A DNA stretch of 64,000 bases from Lates calcarifer. Taxonomy: Eukaryota; Chordata; Actinopteri; Centropomidae. The stretch spans positions 14,622,763-14,686,762 of the forward strand of contig NC_066838.1 in assembly GCF_001640805.2 (NCBI RefSeq), read 5' to 3'. Position 1 is the first letter of the stretch. Every line of letters starts with the position of its first letter. The notes under the pieces were generated by a model. That model made no database searches and was not told the origin of the DNA. It worked only from the letters and a program-made list of their open reading frames with translations. Made by a program: the position numbers and the translations under genes. Positions 52,301 to 62,934 of this stretch are shown here, piece by piece.

Positions 52301-53239
52301 TTTAAAAAGACTTTAAAAAGTCAAAACTACTGCCTTTTTCAGGCTATTTCAGTTGCCTATAAAAAGTGCATGCCAAGCTTTCCATGTGTGCACCACTCTG
52401 ACTGGTGCTTATTAACACAGCAACTGAATTTAGCCTTGGATTCTTCTGTGAAGCTGAGCAAAGTAAACATCTAAACTTAAAGTAATTTACAGATCAACTG
52501 TATAAGTTTGTATTGTCAATTTCCTAGCACAAATAGGACATATATTAGGCTCTCTTTATACTCAACGGTTGTCAGTTTATTATCTACATCTAGACTGAAA
52601 CTAATACAGTCTGCAATAAATCCTATTTTCCTTTTCATTTTGTGTGATGTAGTTTGTGGTGCTGTGGAACTGTATTGCGTTATAAAGAGAGGTGTTTTTG
52701 TTATTAGCGAACTCTTGGAACTTTCTCATCCACTGTGTGGGAGACAGTCCTGGAAGCTCCCAAAGTAAAGCTCAGGGAAGCGGACTGTGCACTTGCTTTG
52801 CAACGTAGGTGGGAAAGTTAACCGGAAGTAAATGTGCAAAACCAAGCAGTTGGTCCTCATCCTGAAAGCCTATTCTCTTGTAAAAGTAAAAAATATTGTT
52901 TGAAAACAGTTCCAGTAAAGCTTAAATCCCACTTTTGTGTGGATTGCCTCAGTCTGTCGAGTTCAGCATCTTCCTCGCCTTAGAACTGCAGTTTTAGTGG
53001 CTACACTGAGCTCATTACACACTTGAAAACAAGCAACACAAAGGTGAGATTTATGCTTTGTAACAAGTGTTCCCAAACAGTTTCAGTTTGGCAATAGAAA
53101 AGGTGAGCACTAACTGGTTGATTTTGCAAATACACAGCATGTCTGGATAACTGCCCCACCTCCATTACAGTGCAGAGCTGCTTCCCAGCACTTTTCTCAG
53201 GCAGCTTCTGAACAGGGCTATTATTTAGCCTATCCTCGT

Positions 53240-53436
53240 TGATATAAAAGGGATGGACAAAATATGAGAAACACCTGCCTGCATAATGCAGTGCAGTTTA
53301 ACAGCATCACAAACTGCAACCTCCAAAGTGATCATAAAGTTGAATCAACACCTCTCTAAAACAGTTCATGAAAGTAGGATTAGAATGCATTCGTTTTAGC
53401 TAAGTGCACCTAATAAACTGTCAACTGAGTGTATAT
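53240..53436 (+). repeat. dispersed teleost repeat (ends cacctaataaactgtcaact)
   Basis: The order acaaaatatgagaaacacct, tttaacagcatcacaaactgc and finally gtgcacctaataaactgtca (then actgagtgta) matches a dispersed element I know from many fish genomes. No protein is encoded. Ends approximate. Confidence 0.55.
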
Positions 53437-53773
53437 TATAAAAGAATAAGTTAAGGGAGCTGGGACCATAATACAGTTCAGTACACTACTATGCAAGCTG
53501 GCTCGTGGCCACCAAAATTAATTTTTGGCTCACCTTGAGAAAAACATCATGAAATCTCTCTCTTCGAAGGAACGCGTGCCGAGTTATTTCAAAATAACAT
53601 GTTGAACTCACACCTGGAAAGTACAATTTGTTTTGTTTTCTATGTTTAAATGTTAATGTCGGTGGTGAAGTCACTGGATCTGAGATGGTGGGTGTGGGCT
53701 GCTGTGCAGTTTCATATCCTCTGAGTTTTCAGACCAGATGTAAATCAATCCTCTATGTTTGTAGGTGTCTGTA

Positions 53774-53775
<2 letters not shown>

Positions 53776-53817
<42 letters not shown>

Positions 53818-53861
53818 ATGAGTGAGAGAGAGAGAGAGAGAGAGAAAGAAAGAGAGAAAGA

Positions 53862-53892
<31 letters not shown>
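53776..53892. repeat. compound (GT)n-(GA)n tract
   Basis: GT at 53776-53816, a short gap, then a 69-base purine (GA/AAGA) run at 53824-53892. Alternating and homopurine DNA side by side could adopt Z- and H-type structures. Confidence 0.9.
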
Positions 53893-55460
53893 CTGACGGA
53901 CTCTGAGAGCGTCCGTGGGGAATATCGGGCCATACCCTCACTGGGAAATGAAAAATGATACACAGTCCACATCACATTTATCTTTCAAACACCATCTGTG
54001 TACTGTCACATGCGCACACATACACACACATGCTCGGACACGAGCGCACGCTCAAATACTCCTCTCCAGAGAGCAACAAGGTCAGGAGGTCTGTGGCGTA
54101 ATTGAAAAACCACATGGTGCTACAGTCACTTTAAATGTTCAGGTCTTCATTAGGGTCTCGGATTGAACGTGTAAGAGCTGATTATGTTACTGCTGATTCA
54201 ATCTATGTGAATGAAAGCATATGGAAGACATTCACTTTGGGGAAAACTACTCTTTTACCAATACTCACTCAGGACAACCATAACAAAATCACATCATGAT
54301 TTGGCCTTGTGTTGTGTGTTCAACCAGAGTCCTCAGCTTTGAAATGTTTAACCAACATTCAATCTGTCTTTTCATCTCTGTGTTCACATTTTCTGTTTTC
54401 TTTCCTCCTTACGAAAAACAAAATCCATCAACCCACTGACCTCATCAGCCTCCCTTTTTTAATCTCTCATCCCTCTCACTCTTTCACCCTTCCTTCCAAC
54501 TTGCCTTCCTCCTATTTCCTTCCCTCCCTCCTTCCTAAATTACAGTTATTACAGTGTCAACCCACCCTCCATGTAAATGCAGCTTCAGAGGAGTCTGAGA
54601 CACTTTAGTTCTGTTTCTAACGCCTGCTAAGGACCAATTACAAGGCCACAACCATAGTCCCTAGACAGCCAAAGACCTTTAAAGACTGGGGCTGGTCTGC
54701 CACAAGTTCCCATCCCCTCCTTTCCTTAGCCAGCTGGTTGAAACCTGCAAAAAGGTTTTAAAAGGTTTTATTTGCAAACTCCTCTGTTCTGTTAATTATA
54801 CTTTTCGAGAGGCCAGATCAATAGGAGAGAGAACTTAAAAGTCAAGGCAGAACTGTTTGTGGCATATTACACTAACTCTAGTGTAACTAAACTGAAATTT
54901 GGCCGCTGTCGCTCAACTCATTCAATGAAAACAAATGATAAAGGCAAACACCAGCTAAATGTACCTTGGTAGATCGTAATATACTTGATCAACATCTGTT
55001 AAATTGGATTAAAATGTCTTTTGAATTTCATATTGATAATGTGTGTAATGTGTGTAGTGGGGGGATCATATTGTGTTCCTGAGCTGAGGGCCTTTTAAAA
55101 TTGAATTCTCTAGTCTAGCTTTTTTGATTTTACAGATCTAAATTATGATATTAAAAAAATAAGAGATGCAAATGAAAACACCTCTAACGCATTGTCATTG
55201 TTTCACTGCAAACAACCAAACAGAGAAAAACATTTCTGACTATACTAAGAAGACTACAACTGAGAAGAGATTTGCAACAATGCTAGGTAGTCAGTCCCCT
55301 CCTACCCAACCGACACCACATCACAACACCAATGGAATGATTCACTAAGTCACTGATAAAGTCATATCTCTGAGGCACATCCACATCTCTTCACTCAGAC
55401 TGACCACAGCGATGAATGGCTATGGCTGTGGTTACTGAGCAAACCATTACTCAAAAGGAC

Positions 55461-55492
55461 GGGGGGTGTGGGGTGGGGGTTGGGGTGGGGGG
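55461..55492 (+). repeat. G-rich, quadruplex-prone tract
   Basis: Five runs of 4-6 G separated by one to three bases. Confidence 0.75.
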
Positions 55493-55800
55493 TGTCATGC
55501 TGGGACTATGGCTTTTTAGGTCAACGAAGCTGGAGAGGAAGAAGAACAAGAGATGGGTGGAGAGAAAGCGTGAGGGGAGGAAGAGAGCGAGCTCCTCAGC
55601 AGCTCTTGGATGAAGATGAAATCAGCGCACACATAACACTGCCTGGCAGCGAGTAGAGAAGTGCCCCATTTCATCCCATTACTGACCCACATCACCCCTG
55701 TCGTCTTCCTTCATCTTAACATCCTGGGCCCATCTCTCTTTTCCATCTCTTCATTGAGGAACCGCTGCAGTCTGCAGAGCCCCGGGCTGACGCTGGCTGA

Positions 55801-55838
55801 CACACACACACACACAGACACACACACACACACACACA
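55801..55838. repeat. (CA)n microsatellite
   Basis: CA units with one GA interruption. Confidence 0.9.
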
Positions 55839-56216
55839 AATTACACCACCTAACCTCAGTCATGGCTCCTGAGGAATGATGAGTGGCAGCGTGACAGACA
55901 TACATTTGGACAGAGAATGGTTGTCCCTTAGTCTTCACTGAGCCTATTCAGGTTCCACAATGAGACCCAAAGGTCAGCCGCTGGCATGTCCTGTCTGCCG
56001 CCATTTATGACCCTGTCGCAGTAAATGCGTCTGGCTGCCATGAAGTAGGCATCTATACCTGCCAAAAGAGCTCTCGGCCTCTCGGCGCCCTGACACTAAC
56101 TTGGCAGACGAGATTAGACTGCGAGATTTGTTCGGCGAGGGAGACAGAGAGAGGGGAAAATTGACGATGATTGTTATTTCTGCGAAACTGTGCGTGTGTG
56201 TGTCGGTGCAGCGAAC

Positions 56217-56308
56217 CTGGCGTTAGGTCATCGCAGCAGACTTCTATGGATCCAGATGAGCAGTCACTCAGTTCATCCACTGAAAAATCGCTCTCCTGCA
56301 CCTGCAGC
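56217..56308 (-). CDS. nav1: nav1 probable exon 4 (92-nt bridging exon)
   Basis: The acceptor is tgtgttgacag with a ctctcctc tract upstream. The donor CCAG|gttcgc is weak. The exon reads one base, then 30 codons LQVQESDFSVDEL to SGSIEVCCDDLTP, then one base. Exon 3 ends with AG (phase 2) and exon 5 needs phase 1, so a bridge of length 3k+2 is required, and 92 nt fits. The peptide is serine- and acid-rich with SDCSSGSIEV, in keeping with NAV composition. It would equally join exon 6 directly (G plus AC gives Asp), skipping exon 5. A short CA-rich stretch follows the donor. I cannot confirm homology by search. The weak donor is the main doubt. Confidence 0.6.
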
Positions 56309-57112
56309 CTGTCAACACATCATGAGGAGAGCCATCGCACATCTGTTACTCCACATGCAAATCACTTTGGTATCGCTGATGACATCAACACAGGCTACTG
56401 TCCATGACAGTAGAAGAACACGGACATTCACGGATGTGCAACATTAATTTCCATAAAAGCAAATCACAGTAACAGAAAATTTCTGTTGATGCACAAAGCA
56501 CTGCAAATAATTCCATCATTATAAGGCTAAAAAGAAGCATAAGAATTCCTCTTTATCATATTAAATATTGTGCACCATGCACTGAATGAAAATAACTTTC
56601 TGCTTTGGCTGATTCATTCTTCATGGATTGATTCATTCCACTAAAACACCATACATCACTAAACAACATACATCTGACACAGTGACGTCTTTTTTTTGTT
56701 GCTTACAAAATTAGGTTCACCATTTTCTTGTTTTTATCCCACATCACGAGAGACTATGTGTGTGTGTGTGAGAGGACAACAGTATATTGAGTGAGCCCAG
56801 AGGCTGTCAAGAGGACACTTTAACAATCAGCTCTGCTCCAGAAAGCACCACACAAGTGTGTGTATCTGTGCACACCAATGTACTACTGGACGAGATGCAG
56901 AGGAATTAGACTGAAATGGCCAAAACGGGCCTCTGGGGCTGGTCTTTGGTATCCTGAGTGGGAGTCAATGTGTGTGTGTTTGTGTGTGTATGTCAGTAGA
57001 GAGGGGGTTTGTAAAGAGCTATGAGGAGAGAGTGATCATATGGTGATAACAAGAGAATGGTTACACAAGGGGGTCACAACAGGGGCTCCTGATGGAAGTC
57101 TTGATAAACTGT

Positions 57113-57114
<2 letters not shown>

Positions 57115-57173
<59 letters not shown>
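57115..57173. repeat. nav1: (GT)n array, (CA)n on the transcript, next to the exon 3 donor
   Basis: A 59-base pure array. On the nav1 RNA it is a (CA)n that begins 17 nt past the last exon 3 base. CA repeats at this position bind hnRNP L and can change donor use. Confidence 0.95.
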
Positions 57174-57176
<3 letters not shown>

Positions 57177-57189
57177 GCTGACCACTCAC

Positions 57190-58092
57190 CTGAAACTGAA
57201 GGGAGCCACAGTAGCCATATTGACCTTGGGTGTGTTTGTCTCTGTGGACTCAGTCTCTTCATCTGGGTATTGATCCTGTGTATCAACAGCCATCTTTGAC
57301 ATGACTGGTAGGGTGAATGAGATGGGCGGCAGCGGCAGGGGACCAGGAGAGGACACTGGACTGTTATCCTCAGGAGTCCCCATCTCCTCATCTGACTGGC
57401 TCATGGAGTTGCTGCGATGTCTGACGGCTTGCTCACAGCTCATTTGAGAGAGAGAGGGGCGCAAGTTCCCGTTGTTCAGCATGGCGGACTGGGCTGGCTG
57501 GTTTTCTGGGGACTCCTCTTCTCTTCCTGGCATGACCTCACTCGATGTTACAGAGTTGGAGTTGTCCCCTCTTTTGAACTCCTGCGGTGGACGCAGGTTG
57601 CTGGCTCCCCACGCTTGGTTCTTATTGGTGAAGGCATTTCTGTTGCGATTGCCATCATGTGTTAACTGTGATGGGGTGTGAGCCAGGGCAAGCTTTGCCA
57701 GATCCAGTGTGTCTTTGGAGTGCGGCGGCGTAACTCGGCGCTGGGTCAGCGGGCTGCTGTAGGCAGAGCGAGACACCTGGGGAGCAGGTAGAGCTCCCGT
57801 CCGCTGGAATAGTTGACCTTTCAGGCTAGCGTCTCTCAGCAGGTCCCTGGAGGAAGGCCCCGGGATGTTTGAGCTCCGTGGTCGAAGTGAGGGTGAGTGC
57901 ATGGGTGTGTGCGTGGGTGTGTGCGTGGGTGTGTGTTTAGGGGTCTGAATCGAGGGCCTAGGCAGGTCACTAGCCCGGCGGCGGGGGTCTGCTTTGGGGG
58001 AGGAGGGCAACAGGCTACGCGGGAGGGGGATTCCTGAAGAGGGAGGCCCGCGGGGGGCTAACTTCACATTGACTCCCCCACTCATATCTGAC
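57190..58092 (-). CDS. nav1: nav1 exon 3 (proline/serine-rich N-terminal exon)
   Basis: This 903-nt exon has acceptor tttctctactttag and a strong donor CAG|gtgagt. The frame is open throughout. The first Met, at 58085 (MSGGVNVKLAPRG), is the likely start of the long form, because the frame upstream has no Met back to a stop in the P1 leader. Numbered from it: SGIP at 17-20 and SNIP at 72-75 are SxIP-type EB1-binding motifs near basic residues, and an HTPT repeat lies at about 51-63. The end MATVAPFSFR resembles the NAV2 segment TATVAPFIYR as I remember it, and this links the exon to the NAV family. Composition is disordered and basic early, acidic and serine-rich later (SDEEMGTPED). Confidence 0.85.
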
Positions 58093-58736
58093 CTAAAGTA
58101 GAGAAACACAAGGAGAGAGACACATACAATGAGTCAAAAAGTTGGGCGGTGAGGTGGATGCTCCACCTTCAAGGCACATCCATAGCAACAATACAAACAA
58201 TATGATACGATCAGTCGCAAAAGCCCTCCCAAAAAAGTTTTGTTATCCTTTTAGAGGATAATTTCACTGTGTGAAGGTTCCTGGAAATGAACCTAATCAG
58301 GTAAACTAGAAATTTGCTGTTCTTAATACAGAGCTCAGTAAACATCCACGGTATGTGAGCATGTGACTCAAACACATATAACAAACTGAGTCATGGTAAG
58401 CCACGAGTTGAGCTTATTTTCAGCAAGGCACGGAGCGTCTGTGCAATCAAATTTGCCTGCTGGGGAGTTGAAAGCACAAAAACAGTTTCACACAGATTCA
58501 TGCTCGCAGCAATGTCTACCAGCTGCTTTGAGAGCGCTATGTTCTCAAATAACTGATTTTCTTCACGTAATGAATTCAAACACACTATCACACGGACTCC
58601 CCACACACACACACACGCACAAACACACAGATATAGACACACACAGACACACACACACACACACACACATACACACACACAGAGCACTCATCTTCTCTTG
58701 TACATATAACAGCTTCAGCTGGGGGATCGCCCTCAC
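58093..58736. other. nav1 intron 2
   Basis: A 644-bp intron with a CA-rich tract at 58602-58682. Confidence 0.65.
58602..58682. repeat. (CA)n-rich microsatellite
   Basis: Interrupted CA array in intron 2. On the transcript it is UG-rich and begins about 55 nt past the exon 2 donor. Confidence 0.9.
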
Positions 58737-58812
58737 CTGATTTGCTTTGATTCCAGATATTTGTGGTTTCTGTTACCTTCTCCGCCGTCCCACACAGAAT
58801 GACACAGACCTC
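58737..58812 (-). other. nav1: nav1 exon 2 (leader or coding, 76 nt)
   Basis: Good splice sites bound it: acceptor acttttctagctcttag and donor AATCAG|gtgagg. In phase with exon 3 it reads two bases, 24 open codons (ending HKYLESKQI) and AG, running on through RSD into MSGG. It contains no ATG. Joined to the leader exon that ends at 62154, the same frame meets a TAA upstream, so exon 2 is most likely 5' untranslated. If another coding exon exists further right it could instead be coding. An internal AAG|gtaaca could act as an alternative donor. Confidence 0.55.
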
Positions 58813-59400
58813 CTAAGAGCTAGAAAAGTCTGCCTGATGTTTTTTGTGCCCTTCTGTTCTACACAAAACCGCAGTGGATGTTGGTCAAGCGAAACCATTT
58901 CACACAATGTCATATAATTTAACTACCTCGTGCTACTGTGCTGGAGGGAGGGGAAGGAAAGGGGGAAAAGGTGGAAACAGCAAGTGTAGGACGGGACTGA
59001 TCCCAGCATCTCGGAGAGGAACAGAGAACTAATTCTTTTGCTATCGCTAACAAAATATCTGAATCTCACTCTGCAGTTTTCTGTGATAAAATCTCACTAA
59101 CCCTCAACTGAACATGTAAACAATATCTCCACATGAGATTTACAATTTTTAAGGAATTTTGACTTCATATTAAGCATTGAACATGATTTTCTCAATTGTG
59201 TGTTATGTTAAAAACAACAACACTGAATTATAGCCCAGTCTGAGAAAATGTCTGAATACATAACTGTATTGAAATACTTTTCCACATCAGTCTGTCTATA
59301 AAAGGACAAATGTCTGAGTTTAACTGTGAGAAATGCTTTAGCTAAACTTTTATGACCGTCTCACTTAACATAGTGAACAAATCATGTTGCTGTTTCTGTC

Positions 59401-61239
59401 CAGATGTTCAGGAGCAGGTCAACAGCTGCTCTGCTCTCCCTTCCAACTCTGATATAAACATAAAGACAAACACATACGCATGTTGTACATTTTCTGTTTT
59501 GCTTTCTGCTTCCTGTGCAGCACATTTGCTTTAAAGCAGTGCAGTAGAAATAGATTTTTAATATTATAATTTAACACACTCTGACAAACACGCAGATTTA
59601 ACGCTTAGCCCTACTTGCCCTTTCTTAAATAGAAGAAATTTTGTTGCCAGACGACGTCTTGGGAAGCTGTCTTTAGTAAAGCAGAGATGTATCAAATTAA
59701 GCAGTCAAAGTCACGAGGATAACATGTTGGATTATTTGACAGCGCATCTAATCATAGTATTGCACACAGTGTAATGCAGATCACACAAATACACACACAC
59801 ACATACTTTCCAAGCAGGCTAAGGAGAAGGTCTGTCTTTTTTAAAATCGTCGAGGGGGGGGAGTTGACTGTTGCGGCTGATAAACTCAAAACCTTCCAGT
59901 TTCTTATAAAGGAAAGAACAGTGTGTCTATAGAGAGACATTTCTCTCACCTGCTCATAATATCAGACACACTGACACAGAAAATTGAGATTTGGTGTTTT
60001 GCCAAGGACTAGCGCTCCATCATAGTTGACTCAATGCTAATGCGCAGCAGCGTACAGCAGCGGTGAGGCAGCAGAAGGTAAACAGAGACAGATGTGATCA
60101 TCTATCCTCCTTTCCCCTCATTTCCCTCTCTAAATTCCTCCTCCTCCTTCTCCTTCCCGTAACCCCCCATCTCTCATTTCTTCCCGTCTCTTCTTCTCTC
60201 CCTCTTTCTCTTGGGAGGTCGAGTCACTAATAAGCATCAGAATTTTTGTCTGTCTGATATAATTCCTGCAAGGATTTTCAGGAGCACAGGTGCGGTCTGG
60301 CTATGTGTCTATCTGTATGGAAATTGGCTATTCTCTGGGGACGCACAGGGGTCATGCTGGTACTACTGCAGCCCACGTAAGGACATACAGAGGCTCAGCT
60401 GGTGGCGGGGATGAGTGTGTGTATATATACGCAGAAAGAGAAAGAAATAAGAGACACAGTAAGATATTTCTGCTGACTGAACTCAGTAGCTGTAAGCAGG
60501 TGAAAAACTGGCAAATCAATTTCTGGTCCGATTCTCTCACAGATAAAACTATGTTTTACAGCACAAGCTTGTTACACGTGTAGAGTGCGCTCTCTATGTC
60601 ATGTGTTCAGACTACATACAGCCCCTGAAGGCAAGATCATCCTGTATCTTTTTATTACATAAGCTTTTACAATGGTTAGACTGTTGGTTTGTTGATGCTT
60701 TCACTGTAGGTTTAACAGCTTGTCTGGCCACAGAAATTGGTTAAAAGCAGTGCAGTAATTTGTGGAGTTGTCCAGAAATGTACAGGATGAACACGTGTAA
60801 AATCAGATTTCTGGTTCGGTTCAGGCTGAGTTCATCATGGCATGAGCCTTATCCTAAGGCATGCAGATAAGGAGAAATAGCTTAGTAGTTAGGCCTGCAG
60901 CTAACAATTATTTTTACCATCCTTCCACACATTTTTTACATTTTTTTTTTCAAATAGTCCATAAAATGTCATGAAATTGTGAAACATGCCCATCACAGTT
61001 TTACAAAAACCAAGATGACATTTTGAAAATTTCTTGTTTTGACTGGCAAACAGTCCAAACCCTTGATGTTTTCAATTCTCAGTGAATAACAGAGAAAAGC
61101 AGCACTGTTAAAATCTCAAACCAGAGGTTGTCTGCAATTTTTGTCTAATAAATGAGACATATGATGAATCAATTGTCAAAATCGTTGTAAGGTAATCAAA
61201 TCAGATGTTCAGGAGCAGGTCAACAGCTGCTCTGCTCTC
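59401..61239 (+). repeat. 38-bp perfect direct repeat, two copies
   Basis: The 38 bases starting cagatgttcaggagcaggtc occur identically at 59401-59438 and 61202-61239. The flanks differ. The second copy directly abuts the end of the dispersed repeat at 60891-61200. Confidence 0.95.
60891..61200 (+). repeat. dispersed teleost repeat, CGATTAATCG-family, copy 2
   Basis: Starts taggcctgcagctaacaatt, passes through ccataaaatgtcatgaaatt and tgacattttgaaaatttctt, and ends near gaatcaattgtcaaaatcgt. It has the same order of blocks as the copy at 38891-39125. Confidence 0.6.
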
Positions 61240-62153
61240 ACTGAGTGTATGTGTATACAGTATATACACGTACACACAATACACTAGAACACTAAAATAA
61301 GATAAAATATACTGACACAAAGATGGTAACGAATACATGCAACATACTGACAATTTTTTTTTTTTTTTTTATTGTAGGTGAGTGTAGAAGCCAGGTCTTC
61401 CTCCCCTGTCATTCTGCAAGGTCGGTACTGACATCTGCTGGATATTCAGGTAACTGCACCAGCAGGAATCAGCAGATTCCTCACTATTCTGCTATCTGTT
61501 CATTTCTACTGTCTGCAAATAGCGGAAGTTGCATTATGTAAGCTGATAAAAAAAAAAAAAAACCTTAAAATCAGCACGAAAGACAACAGTTTAGTATGTA
61601 CTGTCTGAAGAGAGAAAAAGAAGGATAACGTGCAGCTGCATTAGATGTCAGCTTCTAATTTGCTAATCATATACACCATTGTCCCATGACACACACAGCC
61701 TGCGCTGAGTTCGTCTGATCAAAGAAACACCCATACCCTCTCACACACACACAGACACACTCACCCTTGTGACGAACACCCTCTGACTCATCGCAAAATC
61801 AATAAATGAGGTGGGAACACAGGCCTCTCTGTCTGTGAAGTAAAGGACATTAGCAATGCCTGCGAGTTTGTGTGTGTCACCCAATCTGGGAAGTTGAAAA
61901 TAAATGAATGTAATTACTTCCATAATGACAACAACAAAAACAACAGCCATAATGTGAGCGTCATAAATCATCTTACAGTGTGCTATAGTGACACACAGTA
62001 TTGCAAAAACACTAAAATGAGCTGTCAGGATTCCTGGAAAGGCACTGTTTTCTTGGAAGTCGCAACAGCATAAAAATAACAACATCTGAGGTTCATAGAC
62101 TGCTTACGATGAAATGTCGTGTGAGCAGATCCGCTGTCCCACGAGTGTCTTAC

Positions 62154-62240
62154 CTGTCACTGGGGTACTGAGTCCGTCAGTGTGCCGTTAAGCCGAGCAG
62201 GCAGGCAGAGCCGGCTGGAGGGAGGTCACACTTCTCCGAC
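62154..62240 (-). other. nav1: nav1 exon 1 (5' untranslated leader of P1)
   Basis: A strong donor, GACAG|gtaaga, ends a GC-rich stretch (cagccggctctgcctgcctg). All routes from this exon into exon 3 meet stop codons before a Met, so it is a leader. It lies just downstream of two CCAAT boxes on the nav1 strand. The right end, the transcription start, is a guess. Confidence 0.5.
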
Positions 62241-62410
62241 GTCCCAGGAACAATGGGCTGTTTTTTCCTGGATCACTGTTGCATCCTCACGGCTGCCCTC
62301 CCATTGGTCCGCTGCCGCCTCACCATTCACAGAGACAGGAAGCTGTAACAAACGGGAAGAGGACATTTTCATCCAATCAGAGGCCCCGCACTGAGGTGAC
62401 TCATTTTCAA
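62240..62410 (-). promoter_or_regulatory. nav1: P1: upstream nav1 promoter
   Basis: Contains a CCAAT box on the minus strand (attgg at 62303-62307), a second on the plus strand (ccaat at 62373-62377), and a perfect AP-1 site TGACTCA at 62397-62403, within a GC-richer stretch than its surroundings. NF-Y boxes 60-150 bp upstream of a start are typical. No TATA box seen. Confidence 0.5.
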
Positions 62411-62934
62411 AGTCACTTTCTTTGATGAAATCTGTGTTCTCATCTTTTGGTAGAAAAACGTCATCTCTAACACACACACACACACAAAGTGAAAACTGAA
62501 GACTGTTTATGTTATCATGAGTCAGTGACCCAATTGGAAATTTACTTGGCCTACAGTGACCCACCATGACACATATTCTGCCATCCAAGTGTCACAATAT
62601 AGCATTAAATTAATCAAAAACCTTGTATCTCCAGCACAGATTGTTTTTTTTTTTGATGTTGTTGTTGTTCGTGTCATCACAGTGTATTTTCATGTCGGAC
62701 AATGGGTTTTCTAACTGTTTCATTCAATGAGGATACCCACTTTCACACAAAATGGGATTTCAACACTGAATTCAACACAAAAATTACTAAAAACTGGTGT
62801 CACAAGGTTTTCAGTGCAGCATAGTCCAACCACATGGAGAAGTCATCGGATGTGGAGTCTAAAGATTTCTTCAGAGGGAGTGTGAATCACTGGCAAACTA
62901 GGGAAAAGACGCACACACACAGACACAAAGACTT

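Larger units (their letters stand above)
45951..56216. other. nav1 intron 4
   Basis: A 10.3-kb intron that includes the possible P2 promoter. It contains (CT)n at 46642-46680, CA near 47.06 kb, GT at 49.32 kb, GAG at 50.15 kb, a GT-GA compound tract at 53.78-53.89 kb, a dispersed repeat at 53.24-53.44 kb, a G-rich block at 55.46 kb and CA at 55.80 kb. I saw no further exon with coding resemblance. Confidence 0.6.
58813..62153. other. nav1 intron 1
   Basis: A 3.3-kb intron holding a dispersed repeat (60891-61200), a 38-bp duplicated sequence (59401 and 61202), T-rich and A-rich runs at 61.35 and 61.55 kb, and a candidate 121-nt exon at 61765-61885. No protein-like reading frame beyond that candidate. 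Confidence 0.55.
1589..62240 (-). other. nav1: nav1 transcription unit (5' part of gene)
   Basis: This span joins the minus-strand exons listed below into one neuron navigator gene. Exons 5-8 read as NAV1 protein in order (KVDPELVVTVLGDLEQLLF, then PESQRKRTVQNVLDLRQNLE, then SNRSSPLSW and RLQAGDAPS, then WDESSSISSGLSDGSDNL). All introns are GT-AG and the phases match. NAV family proteins bind microtubule plus ends, act in neurite growth and migration, and end in coiled-coil and AAA regions, none of which is in this window. The gene runs off the left edge. NAV1 is the family member without an N-terminal calponin-homology domain, and none is seen. Assignment to NAV1 rests on exon 5, which NAV2 and NAV3 lack as far as I recall. 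The paralogue (a or b) is unresolved, and the right end (transcription start) is approximate. Confidence 0.9.

Noticed and set aside
62226..62588. 120-codon frame on the minus strand overlapping P1
   Set aside because: It covers the CCAAT boxes and a CA repeat and has no family features; probably chance in promoter DNA.
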